NCBI GenBank assembly: GCA_023386135.1
Contig: JAEWKG010000005.1
Span: 1 to 24,402 of the forward strand
Direction of reading: 5' to 3'
DNA: 24,402 nt
Source: Pseudomonadota bacterium
Lineage (GTDB): Bacteria; Pseudomonadota; Alphaproteobacteria; Sphingomonadales; Sphingomonadaceae
Positions 1 through 7,225 of this stretch are shown piece after piece (within the stretch, counting starts at the first letter, position 1; each line of letters starts with the position of its first letter). The notes under the pieces were generated by a model. That model saw nothing but the letters and a program-made list of their open reading frames with translations. It was not told where the DNA came from and searched no databases. Both the position numbers and the translations under genes were made by a program.

Positions 1-221
1 GTGTAGAGGAAGCGGCGGCCATCAGGCTTGGTCTCGACCGCGCCCTTGGCGACGAGGCGGCCGAGCAGCGTCTTGACCGTGGGCATCGACCAGTCGCGCT
101 GCTCGCAGACCCGCTCGCACACGTCGGCGGCGGTAAGCGGGCTCTTATCCCACAGCGCCTCCATCACGGCGTGCTCGGCTTCGCTGATGCGCTCGGGTCT
201 GACTTCGCTGTCGTCGCTCAT
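1..221 (-). CDS. BlaI/MecI/CopY-family transcriptional repressor (partial, C-terminus outside window)
   Basis: The visible 73 residues form the N-terminal winged helix of a penicillinase-repressor (BlaI/MecI) protein. Around residues 11-30 is the ISEAEHAVMEALW-type helix, followed by ADVCERV and then the recognition helix region with SMPTVKTLLGRLVAKG and a wing containing GRRFLY. These repressors bind DNA as dimers and are usually inactivated by a membrane M56 peptidase sensor (BlaR1/MecR1), whose gene normally follows; here it would lie to the left of the window. The start ATG is preceded by GGAGGA about 4 bases upstream, which fixes the start. The gene is divergent from the hydroxy-acid dehydrogenase gene, and a dyad at 255-270 is a candidate operator. 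The target genes cannot be read from this window. Confidence 0.85.
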   Translation of the reverse strand, partial: MSDDSEVRPERISEAEHAVMEALWDKSPLTAADVCERVCEQRDWSMPTVKTLLGRLVAKGAVETKPDGRRFLY

Positions 222-254
222 GGCGTCCTCCCCAGGGCCGTTGAACGCCCTATC

Positions 255-270
255 GACTACGGTTGTAATC
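255..270. promoter_or_regulatory. Candidate BlaI-type operator dyad
   Basis: GACTAC and GTAATC are separated by four bases (GGTT). Five of six positions are complementary across the dyad. The TAC...GTA core resembles the known BlaI/MecI operator core (ACTACA...TGTAGT). It lies 34 bp upstream of the repressor start, in the gap between divergent genes, so autoregulation is the simplest reading. Function is inferred. Confidence 0.45.
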
Positions 271-323
271 ATGAAGCGCAGATGAACGATTGCGCGACCG
301 CCTGTCGTTGGTAGACCCCCGTC

Positions 324-1472
324 ATGCGTCTGTCCGATTGCCACAACATCGACGACCTGCGCGCGCTGGCGAGGGCGCGGCTGCCGTGGCCGGTGTTCGA
401 CTACATCGACGGCGCCGCCGACGACGAGGCGACCAAGCGCCGCAACACCGCGGCGTTCGACGATGTCGACCTGGTGCCCAACGTGCTGGCGGGCGTGGCG
501 GAGATCGACACCAGCTGCACGATCATGGGCCGCAAGAGCGCGCTGCCGCTGATGCTCAGCCCCACCGCGCTGCAGCGAGTGTTCCACTGGCAGGGCGAGC
601 GCGCCGTCGCCCGCGCGGCGGAGAAGTTCGGGCTGTGGTTCGGCATCTCGAGCCTCGCCACCGTGAGCATCGAGGAGATCGCCGCGCTCGTCTCCACGCC
701 CAAGCTGTTCCAGCTCTACGTCCACAGGGACGAGGGCCTCAACGCCTCGATGATCGAGCGCTGCCGGGAAGCGAAGTTCGATGCCATCGCGCTGACGGTC
801 GACACCATCGTCTCGGGCAAGCGCGAGCGCTGCCAGCGCAGCGGGTTCACCACCCCGCCCCGCTTCACCCCGCGCGCGGTGGTGTCCTACGCCACCCGCC
901 CGCGGTGGACGCTCGACTACCTGCTGCGCGAGACATTCCGCCTGCCCAATCTCGACAGCCACGTCAGCGAAGGCACCGGCAAGGCGGTCTCCATCGCCGA
1001 GTACTTCAACACTATGCTCGACACCGCGATGGATTGGGACACCGCCGCGCGCATCCGCCAGGACTGGGGCGGCACGTTCTGCCTCAAGGGCGTGATGAGC
1101 GCCGCCGACGCGCGCCGCGCGGTCGAGATCGGCGCGGACGCCATCATGATCTCCAACCATGGTGGCCGCCAGCTCGACGGCAGCCGCGCACCGTTCGACC
1201 AGCTCGCCGAGATCGTCGATGCGGTGGGCGGCGAGATCGAGATTATCTGTGACGGCGGCGTCCGGCGCGGCACGCACGTGCTGAAGGCGCTGGCACAAGG
1301 CGCGACCGCGGCGAGCGGCGGCCGGCTCTATCTCTACGCGCTCGCGGCCGCGGGGCAGGCAGGCGTGGAGCGCGCGCTCACCTTGCTCAAGGACGAGATC
1401 GAGCGCGGGATGCGATTGATGGGCGTGACGTCGATCGATCAGCTCGACCGCGCAATGCTGCGCGCGCGTTAG
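324..1472 (+). CDS. FMN-dependent alpha-hydroxy-acid dehydrogenase/oxidase (LldD/glycolate-oxidase family)
   Basis: 382 residues, the normal length for this family of TIM-barrel flavoproteins that oxidise L-2-hydroxy acids such as L-lactate. The N-terminal DYIDGAADDE segment (26-35), the LSPTAL loop (79-84), QLYVHRD (130-136) and TVDT (158-161) line the FMN site. The catalytic histidine is H279 in SNHGGRQLDGS, with R282 as substrate-binding arginine and K255 in LKGV. DGGVRRGTHV (about 312-321) and GRLYLYAL bind the FMN phosphate. The usual R-E-x-D-x-R-x-GF segment reads RERCQRSGF, with Cys replacing Asp. The specific substrate (lactate, mandelate or glycolate) cannot be decided, so no gene symbol is given. 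The gene stands alone, and its stop overlaps the convergent DUF202 gene by 4 bp. The ribosome-binding site is weak. Confidence 0.9.
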   Translation: MRLSDCHNIDDLRALARARLPWPVFDYIDGAADDEATKRRNTAAFDDVDLVPNVLAGVAEIDTSCTIMGRKSALPLMLSPTALQRVFHWQGERAVARAAEKFGLWFGISSLATVSIEEIAALVSTPKLFQLYVHRDEGLNASMIERCREAKFDAIALTVDTIVSGKRERCQRSGFTTPPRFTPRAVVSYATRPRWTLDYLLRETFRLPNLDSHVSEGTGKAVSIAEYFNTMLDTAMDWDTAARIRQDWGGTFCLKGVMSAADARRAVEIGADAIMISNHGGRQLDGSRAPFDQLAEIVDAVGGEIEIICDGGVRRGTHVLKALAQGATAASGGRLYLYALAAAGQAGVERALTLLKDEIERGMRLMGVTSIDQLDRAMLRAR

Positions 1473-1909
1473 CTGCTGACGATCCCCACCAGCACGGTCG
1501 CGCCCAGCACCAGCAGGAAGCCGTTGAACACCACCAGCAGCCACTCGGGCAGCTTGGCGGTGTCGGGATCGGGGCGCAGCGCCTTTCCGGTCAGCTCGCG
1601 CCAGATCCCGGCGACGAAGCAGAACTCGGCGAACATGATCAGCACGATCGACGTTGCCAGCACCATCCAGCCCGGCACCAGCTTGTCGAGCAGCGCCTTG
1701 GCGCCGATCCCGGCGGCGAGGCTGGCGAGCCCAGTGCGCATCCACGCGGCGTAGGTCCGCTCGGCAGCGAGCAGCGTGCGATCGGCGGCGAGCTTGGTGC
1801 GGCGGTCGGCGCTCGTTTCTTGGACCTGGGCGCTGTCGACGAGCGTCTCGGCACTGTCGGCGAGCTTCTCCTGCGCCTTGGCCGCGCGATGTTCGACCGG
1901 TGTCGCCAT
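1469..1909 (-). CDS. DUF202 (YidH-type) small membrane protein
   Basis: 146 residues. A charged, probably cytoplasmic N-terminus of about 45 residues precedes the DUF202 signature LAAERTYAAWMRTGLASLA (about 46-64). Three hydrophobic helices then follow, near residues 56-77, 80-102 and 122-144. DUF202 proteins are inner-membrane proteins of unknown biochemical function. The N-terminal extension has the look of a short coiled coil (EKLADSAETLVDSAQVQET). The gene is divergent from the winged-helix membrane regulator, with only 66 bp between starts. Its TAA stop overlaps the stop of the dehydrogenase gene on the other strand. Confidence 0.8.
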   Translation of the reverse strand: MATPVEHRAAKAQEKLADSAETLVDSAQVQETSADRRTKLAADRTLLAAERTYAAWMRTGLASLAAGIGAKALLDKLVPGWMVLATSIVLIMFAEFCFVAGIWRELTGKALRPDPDTAKLPEWLLVVFNGFLLVLGATVLVGIVSS

Positions 1910-1975
1910 GCGTCCACAACGCAGCCGCGCACAAATGGTGGCAGGCGGGCGATTTTATCCTACCCCACGCGAATC

Positions 1976-3019
1976 GTGACGACGCCCCCCTATGCCTTCG
2001 GCCCCTTCGTGCTCGACGCCTCCGACCGGCGGCTGCTGCGCGACGGGGCGCCGGTTGAGGTGTCGGGGCGTTACTTCGATGCGCTCGCCCTGCTTGCGGC
2101 CGAGAGCGGCCGGCTGGTGACCAAGGACCGCTTCATGGACGAGGTGTGGCGCGGCATCCCGGTGACCGACGAGGCGCTGACCCAGTGCATCCGCTCACTA
2201 CGCCGCGCGCTCGACGACGATGCCGCCGCGCCTCGCTACATCGAGACGGTGCCGCGGCATGGCTATCGCTTCATTGCGCCGGTGGAGAGCAACGAGGCGG
2301 CGCCCGCCTTTAGGCCGGCGGATTCGCGAAGCGCCGTGCCTTACCTGTCCCTTGCGCGTGACATCGCCGCGGCGGCGCTCGGCGGCGGGTTCGCGGGCGT
2401 AGTCGCAGGACTGCTCTACCTGTCGGTCGGCATGGTCGCGCCGGCGATGGGCACCGCGTCGACGCTGATGGTGCTGGTGAGCATCAACCTCCTGCTCGGC
2501 ATACTCGCGGGCGCCGCAGTCGCGCTGGGCCTCGTTGCGATGGAAGCGGGGGACCGCGCGGCATGGCGGCCGATCTTCGGGGCTGCCCTCGGCGGCCTTG
2601 TCATCGGCGCGATCGGGCGGATGGTCGGCAACGATCTGTTCGAGCTGCTGTTCGGCCAGGCCCCCGGCGCGATCACCGGCGCGGGTGAAGGACTGATCGT
2701 CGGCCTGGCGGTCGGCGCGGGTCATGTGCTGGCAAGCCGCGCGGGAGCTGCGCGGGCCTGGCTGCGGCTCGCCGCGGGATTCATCACGGGAGGGATCGGT
2801 GGGCTGGTGATTGCGGCCTGCGATGGACGGCTGATGGCGGGAAGCCTCGCGGCGCTCGCCGGCGCGTTTCCCAACTCGCGCCTCGGCATGGGGCCGATGC
2901 TCGGCGACCGGGTGTTCGGGCCGTGGAGCCTGGCGCTGGCAACTGCGCTCGAGTGCGCACTGTTCGCAGGCGGCGTGGTGCTTGCACTTACCGTGGCACG
3001 CCGCGTGCGCCCGCGCTGA
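1976..3019 (+). CDS. OmpR/CadC-type winged-helix domain fused to a multi-span membrane domain
   Basis: 347 residues from a GTG start. I chose this start because the family-typical first strand (YAFGPFVLDASDRRLLRDG) begins at residue 6; the open frame extends further upstream, but that part overlaps the divergent gene. Residues 6-100 are a complete Trans_reg_C winged helix: SGRYFDALALL, LVTKDRFMDEVW, ALTQCIRSLRRAL, and the wing RYIETVPRHGYRFI. After a short linker, residues about 125-345 form several Gly/Ala-rich hydrophobic segments, probably six or more membrane helices. There is no receiver domain, so this is a one-component membrane regulator. It differs from CadC/ToxR, which have one helix and a periplasmic sensor. 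Signal and targets are unknown; the next gene downstream also encodes a membrane protein. Confidence 0.75.
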   Translation: MTTPPYAFGPFVLDASDRRLLRDGAPVEVSGRYFDALALLAAESGRLVTKDRFMDEVWRGIPVTDEALTQCIRSLRRALDDDAAAPRYIETVPRHGYRFIAPVESNEAAPAFRPADSRSAVPYLSLARDIAAAALGGGFAGVVAGLLYLSVGMVAPAMGTASTLMVLVSINLLLGILAGAAVALGLVAMEAGDRAAWRPIFGAALGGLVIGAIGRMVGNDLFELLFGQAPGAITGAGEGLIVGLAVGAGHVLASRAGAARAWLRLAAGFITGGIGGLVIAACDGRLMAGSLAALAGAFPNSRLGMGPMLGDRVFGPWSLALATALECALFAGGVVLALTVARRVRPR

Positions 3020-3021
3020 GC

Positions 3022-3054
3022 GCGCGCTCTCAGCGATTGCTCAGCGCGCTCTCA
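3022..3054. repeat. 11-bp direct repeat pair, 22 bp apart
   Basis: GCGCGCTCTCA occurs at 3022-3032 and again at 3044-3054. The spacing of 22 bp is about two helical turns, so both copies face the same side of the helix. OmpR-class winged-helix proteins often bind such tandem half-sites. The pair lies in the 92-bp gap between the winged-helix gene and the membrane protein gene. A regulator-binding role is inferred. Confidence 0.45.
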
Positions 3055-3057
3055 TGA

Positions 3058-3074
3058 CGCTCACCGCGTGAGCG
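3058..3074. repeat. Perfect 7-bp inverted repeat with 3-base centre
   Basis: CGCTCAC, then CGC, then GTGAGCG. It directly follows the direct repeat pair and precedes the ribosome-binding site of the next gene. It could be an operator or a small RNA hairpin. No T-tract follows, so it is not a classical terminator. Confidence 0.4.
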
Positions 3075-3111
3075 GGGCAGGACGAACCCCGGTTTCAACA
3101 CGGAGTTCGTC

Positions 3112-3666
3112 ATGTCCCAAACCCATCTCATGAGTGATCGCTCAACCCGCACGCTGCGGATCGCCGGCTGGTCGCTCGCCGCACTGCTGCTCGCCCTGCC
3201 CGCTGTCGCCATGAAGGCCGGCGTCGAAGGCGTGGTGTGGACGGCAAGCGATTTCATTTTCGCCGGCGTGGTGTTCGCCGTGGTCGGCGGGCTGTTCGAG
3301 CTAGCCGCGCGTGCCAGCCGCAACATCAGCTATCGCGCCGCGGTGGTGGTGGCGGTCGCGAGCGGCTTCCTGCAACTATGGATCACGCTCGCGGTCGGCA
3401 TCATCGGCAGCGAGAACGATCCGGCCAACTGGACTTACCTGGCGGTGGTGCTGGCCGGCCTGTGCACGGCGGCGACCGCGCTCGGCAACACGCGCACGCT
3501 GGCGCGCGGCATGGCGGTGATGGCGGGCTTGCAGCTGTTCTTCTTCGCGCTGCACATGATCGATGGGCACATGACCGCGGTGATCGACCTGTTCTTCACC
3601 GCGCTGTGGCTGCTCGCCAGCCGCCTGTTCGCCAACGCCGCGCGGCAAAGCGAGGCCGCGGCCTAG
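3112..3666 (+). CDS. Uncharacterised integral membrane protein (about five helices)
   Basis: 184 residues; I do not recognise the family. Hydrophobic segments lie near residues 16-36, 44-64, 76-98, 103-125 and 138-172. The last is rich in Phe and Leu and includes a His/Asp-containing stretch, ALHMIDGHMTAVIDLFF. A polar loop around 98-105 (GSENDPANW) separates helices three and four. GGAG sits 6 bases before the ATG and supports this start; a second Met at codon 7 is possible. It follows the winged-helix membrane regulator on the same strand after a 92-bp gap that holds a direct and an inverted repeat, so it may be its target. Its TAG stop overlaps the TAG of the convergent peptidase gene (shared CTAG). 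Confidence 0.65.
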   Translation: MSQTHLMSDRSTRTLRIAGWSLAALLLALPAVAMKAGVEGVVWTASDFIFAGVVFAVVGGLFELAARASRNISYRAAVVVAVASGFLQLWITLAVGIIGSENDPANWTYLAVVLAGLCTAATALGNTRTLARGMAVMAGLQLFFFALHMIDGHMTAVIDLFFTALWLLASRLFANAARQSEAAA

Positions 3667-4529
3667 CACACCTCGGCGGTGTTGGCGGGGATCGGCCCCG
3701 GCGGCACCCGCGCCGGCGACTTCCAGAAGGGGTCGCCGGCGAGGTGATGCGACTTGTCGTATACCTGGCCGAGCACCGCATAGAGCGCCGGGTCGTAGGC
3801 GGCGAGGTCTTCGTGATTAAGAATACGCCGGCCGTTGAACGCCGCGAGCTTGTTCGAATCGAACCAGAACTGCGTGCCCTCGGCCCAATACTCGTCGACG
3901 CTGGTCGAAGCGTACTCGTCCTTCCACCGCCCGGCCTTGAGCGCGCCCGCGTAAGCTGCATCAACCTGCCGCGACAGCCGCGGATCGACCGCGCGGATCG
4001 CGGCGAGGATGTCGTGGCTGAACTCGTGCACGAAGATCGTCTCGCCGTAATAGCGGCTCGATCGCAGGCCGAGCACGTCCTCCGCCGCCCCGCTGGTCAG
4101 CGGCCCCGCCATCCCCCGCGCCCGCGCGTTCCAGTATTCGCGGTCGGTCATCGCACCGATGCGCTCGTCGTAATGTATCTGCTCGCACCGCGTCAGCCGC
4201 GGGTCGGACCGCTCGGGCCGCGTCCAGTGCGCCTGCTCGGGCAGGTCGGTGGTCGCCTCGCTCTCCGCCATGATCGCGACGCGATAGCCGTTCGCCGCCA
4301 GCCAGCGCGCGAGGTCCGGCCGATGGGCGAGCATCTGCCTGACGAGACTGGCTGCCGTCTCGAGCGCCTTCGCCGGCACTTGGGCCGAGCCGATCACAGC
4401 GATGCCGCCCGCGTCGCGATGCTGGGCGTAGAACGGATCGAACTGCGCGAGCGACGCCTCTTCGACCTGCACCGAGGAACACGCGGTAGCCACAACCACG
4501 AGGACTGCGGCAACCAGACAGCGGCGCAT
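3663..4529 (-). CDS. Lipoprotein zinc metallopeptidase resembling anthrax lethal factor (M34/ATLF-like)
   Basis: 288 residues. A lipoprotein signal (VVVATAC, lipidated Cys17) places it in the envelope. HEFSH at 168-172 is an HExxH zinc site with catalytic E169. About 40 residues later comes Y206-x6-E213-Y-W-A-E. In anthrax lethal factor the zinc motif is HEFGH, followed by the catalytic Tyr728, the third zinc ligand Glu735 (exactly seven residues later), then Phe-Phe-Ala-Glu. The order, the Tyr-to-Glu spacing and the trailing aromatic-aromatic-Ala-Glu match. That places it as an ATLF/M34-like peptidase or a related fold; the substrate is unknown. The gene starts 11 bp after the sdhA stop, so it is probably cotranscribed with sdhCDA, where sdhB would be expected. 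No toxin translocation domains are present. Confidence 0.7.
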   Translation of the reverse strand: MRRCLVAAVLVVVATACSSVQVEEASLAQFDPFYAQHRDAGGIAVIGSAQVPAKALETAASLVRQMLAHRPDLARWLAANGYRVAIMAESEATTDLPEQAHWTRPERSDPRLTRCEQIHYDERIGAMTDREYWNARARGMAGPLTSGAAEDVLGLRSSRYYGETIFVHEFSHDILAAIRAVDPRLSRQVDAAYAGALKAGRWKDEYASTSVDEYWAEGTQFWFDSNKLAAFNGRRILNHEDLAAYDPALYAVLGQVYDKSHHLAGDPFWKSPARVPPGPIPANTAEVC

Positions 4530-4540
4530 GCCGCGTTCCG

Positions 4541-6349
4541 TCAGTACACCCGCTTCTTCGGCTTGATGTACTCGACGTCGTCGGTGAGCGTGTACTCGTG
4601 GACCGGGCGGTAATCGATCGTGACCGCCCCGCCCGTGCCGCCCCAGCCGGTGAACCAGCTGGCGGTGTGCTTCATCCAGTTGGCGTCGTCGCGCTCGGGG
4701 AAATCCTCGTGCGCGTGGGCGCCGCGGCTTTCCTTGCGGTTGTAGGCGCTCGCCATGGTGACGTTGGCCTGCGCGATCAGGTTGTCGAGCTCGAGCGTTT
4801 CGATGAGGTCGCTGTTCCAGATCAGCGAGCGGTCGGTGACTGAGATGTCCTGCATCCGCGCATAGGTGCGCTGCAGTTCGTCGACGCCCTCCTTCATCAG
4901 CTCGTCAGTGCGGAACACCGCGGCGTGCTTGCTCATCGCCTGCTGCATTTCCTTGCGGATCACCGCGGTCGGCGTGCCGCCGCTGGCGTTGCGGAAATGG
5001 TCGAGGCGGGTGAGCGCGAGCTCGGCGCTGTCCTTAGGCAGCCCCTCGAACGCGGTGCCGGGGGTGATGATCTCCTTGAGGCGATGCCCGGTCGCACGGC
5101 CGAACACCACGAGGTCGATCAGCGAGTTCGAGCCCAGGCGATTGGCGCCGTGCACCGAGACGCACGCCGCCTCGCCGACCGCGAACAGGCCGGGTACGAC
5201 GGTGTCGGCATTGCCGTCGGGGCCGATGGTGACGACTTCGCCGTGATAGTTACAGGGGATGCCCCCCATGTTGTAGTGCACGGTTGGCACCACCGGCAGC
5301 GGCTGACGGGTGAGGTCGACGCCGGCGAAGATCTTGCCGCTCTCGGTGATGCCCGGGAGCCGTTCGGCAAGGATCTTGGGATCGATGTGGTCGAGGTGGA
5401 GGTAGATGTGGTCCTTGTCGGGGCCCACGCCGCGCCCTTCGCGAATCTCCAGCGCCATCGAGCGGCTGACGACGTCGCGGCTGGCGAGGTCCTTCGCGCT
5501 CGGGGCGTAGCGCTCCATGAAGCGCTCGCCTTCGGAGTTGGTGAGATATCCGCCCTCACCCCGCGCGCCTTCGGTGATCAGCACGCCCGCGCCGTAGATG
5601 CCGGTCGGGTGGAACTGGACGAACTCCATGTCCTGCAGCGGCAGCCCCGCGCGCAGGACCATGCCCCCGCCGTCGCCGGTGCAGGTGTGCGCGCTGGTGG
5701 CGGTGAAATAGCAGCGGCCGTAGCCTCCGGTCGCCAGCACCACCGCCTTGGCGCGGAAGCGGTGGATCGAGCCATCGTCCATGCACAGCGCGACCACGCC
5801 CACGCATTTGCCGCCGTCCATGATGAGGTCGATGGCGAAGTATTCGATGAAGAAGTCCGCGTCGTACTTCAGGCTCTGCTGGTAGAGCGCGTGAAGCATC
5901 GCGTGGCCGGTGCGGTCCGCCGCGGCGGCGGTGCGCTGGACCGGGGGGCCTTCGCCCATGTTCTGCATGTGGCCGCCGAACGGGCGCTGGTAGATCGTCC
6001 CGTCCTCGTTGCGGCTGAACGGCACGCCCGCGTGCTCGAGCTCGTAAACCGCCTGCGGCGCCTCGCGCACCATGTACTCGATCGCGTCCTGGTCGCCCAG
6101 CCAGTCCGACCCCTTGACGGTGTCGTACATGTGCCACGTCCAGTGGTCGGGCGTATTATTGCCGAGGCTTGCCGCGATGCCGCCTTGCGCCGCCACGGTG
6201 TGGCTGCGGGTCGGAAACACCTTGGTGATGCAGGCGGTCTTGAGACCAGCCTCGCCCGCGCCCATCGTCGCGCGCAGGCCCGAACCGCCGGCGCCGACGA
6301 CCACGACGTCATAGGTGTGGTCGATGATCTTGTAAGCGTCAGCGCCCAT
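4541..6349 (-). CDS. sdhA: Succinate dehydrogenase flavoprotein subunit
   Basis: 602 residues, the full length of SdhA. This is the catalytic subunit of complex II; it oxidises succinate to fumarate and passes electrons to the iron-sulfur subunit. The Rossmann FAD motif is GAGGSG (19-24). H50 in RSHTVAAQGG is the covalent FAD attachment histidine. QFHPTG, RGEGGYLTNSEGERFMERY and the VPTVHYNMGGIP segment carry the substrate-binding and catalytic His/Arg residues. The C-terminus with YIKPKKRVY is typical. The start ATG shares one base with the sdhD stop, indicating translational coupling. sdhB is not downstream; a lipoprotein peptidase gene begins 11 bp after the stop. Confidence 0.98.
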   Translation of the reverse strand: MGADAYKIIDHTYDVVVVGAGGSGLRATMGAGEAGLKTACITKVFPTRSHTVAAQGGIAASLGNNTPDHWTWHMYDTVKGSDWLGDQDAIEYMVREAPQAVYELEHAGVPFSRNEDGTIYQRPFGGHMQNMGEGPPVQRTAAAADRTGHAMLHALYQQSLKYDADFFIEYFAIDLIMDGGKCVGVVALCMDDGSIHRFRAKAVVLATGGYGRCYFTATSAHTCTGDGGGMVLRAGLPLQDMEFVQFHPTGIYGAGVLITEGARGEGGYLTNSEGERFMERYAPSAKDLASRDVVSRSMALEIREGRGVGPDKDHIYLHLDHIDPKILAERLPGITESGKIFAGVDLTRQPLPVVPTVHYNMGGIPCNYHGEVVTIGPDGNADTVVPGLFAVGEAACVSVHGANRLGSNSLIDLVVFGRATGHRLKEIITPGTAFEGLPKDSAELALTRLDHFRNASGGTPTAVIRKEMQQAMSKHAAVFRTDELMKEGVDELQRTYARMQDISVTDRSLIWNSDLIETLELDNLIAQANVTMASAYNRKESRGAHAHEDFPERDDANWMKHTASWFTGWGGTGGAVTIDYRPVHEYTLTDDVEYIKPKKRVY

Positions 6350-6735
6350 CAGGCGACTCCTGCAAGGGCTAGTCGGACGATGCTGAACAGGCCGATGCCG
6401 ACTCCGGCGATGGCGAGGATGTTCAGCACGATGGTGATCGCGAGGTGGTTGCCGGCGTCGTGGACGTAGTCGTCGACCAGGATCTGCAGCCCGTGGCGGG
6501 CGTGCCAGAACACGTTGGGGATGAACAGGGCCAGCGCAATGGCGGGCAGCGGGCTCGCCACCCAGTCCTTCATCGCGGCGAAGTCGTGGCCGTGCTGCAG
6601 CGCCAGGCTGAAGGCCAGGAATAGGCCCAGGATGATGTTGCCCACCGCGGTGAAGCGTTGGAGCAGCCAGTGATGCGCCCCGGTGCGCGCGGGCCCTAGC
6701 CCGCGGACCCGGCCGAGTTCGGTTCCGTCACCCAT
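6349..6735 (-). CDS. sdhD: Succinate dehydrogenase membrane anchor subunit
   Basis: 128 residues with three hydrophobic helices (about 26-46, 63-80 and 98-122). The segment HARHGLQILVDDY (78-90) is the SdhD signature, with an Asp-Tyr pair at the quinone site (DY 89-90) and nearby histidines. The N-terminus (LGRVRGLGPARTGAHHWLLQR) is the usual alphaproteobacterial form. It anchors SdhA/B in the inner membrane together with SdhC and helps bind ubiquinone and heme b. It is encoded between sdhC (12-bp gap) and sdhA (1-base overlap). Confidence 0.93.
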   Translation of the reverse strand: MGDGTELGRVRGLGPARTGAHHWLLQRFTAVGNIILGLFLAFSLALQHGHDFAAMKDWVASPLPAIALALFIPNVFWHARHGLQILVDDYVHDAGNHLAITIVLNILAIAGVGIGLFSIVRLALAGVA

Positions 6736-6747
6736 TGTCTTCGTCCC

Positions 6748-7128
6748 TCAGCGCGTCAGGATCACGGCCCAGAAGGCCACGGTGAGCAGGATGCCGATCA
6801 GCGGAGCGAGCACCGACCAGGTCTTGTTGGTCGCGAGCTCATAGCCTGAGCCGATGTCGAGCACGAAGTGGCGGATGCCGCTCGAAAGGTGGCTGAAGTA
6901 GGCCCACGACAGGCCGATCAGCACCACCCGCCCGATCAGCGAGGTCGCGGCGGTGTGGAAGTCGGCATAGGCCTCCCCGCCGATCGCCAGCGCCGCGAGC
7001 CACCACACGAGGACCGGCAGGCCGACCAGCGCCATGCCGTCGCCGGTGATGCGGTGGAGGATCGAGACCGCCATGTGCGGTCCCCAGCGCCATATCTGCA
7101 GGTGCGGCGCGATCGGGCGGTTGGCCAT
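6748..7128 (-). CDS. sdhC: Succinate dehydrogenase cytochrome b556 subunit
   Basis: 126 residues. The N-terminal RPIAPHLQIWRW and SILHRITG (22-29) are hallmark SdhC segments; the Ser and Arg there form part of the ubiquinone site. HLSSGIRHFVLD (80-91) is the HxxxGxRH motif, with H80 matching the heme b ligand. Three membrane helices lie near 30-50, 64-88 and 104-124. This is the first gene of the sdhCDA unit. Its promoter must lie in the 97-bp gap shared with the divergent SDR gene; I could not pick a convincing -35/-10 pair there. The sequence just before the ATG has no strong ribosome-binding site. Confidence 0.94.
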   Translation of the reverse strand: MANRPIAPHLQIWRWGPHMAVSILHRITGDGMALVGLPVLVWWLAALAIGGEAYADFHTAATSLIGRVVLIGLSWAYFSHLSSGIRHFVLDIGSGYELATNKTWSVLAPLIGILLTVAFWAVILTR

Positions 7129-7225
7129 CGAGGTGTCCGTAGTTGAAATTGCGCCCTTCCCTTAGCGTGTCAGCCCGACCGCGCAAGCGCTCGACATGCA
7201 ACGGGTGATGCGGGAAAGGGGACCG

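Noticed and set aside
4925..6469. A 514-codon open frame on the plus strand opposite sdhA
   Set aside because: It is antisense to unmistakable sdhA and sdhD, has no recognisable motif and is rich in His/Arg/Ala/Asp, as expected from reading high-GC codons backward.
7129..7225. A second BlaI-type operator in front of the SDR-lactamase unit
   Set aside because: Only a half-site-like GTAGT is present, with no opposing arm.
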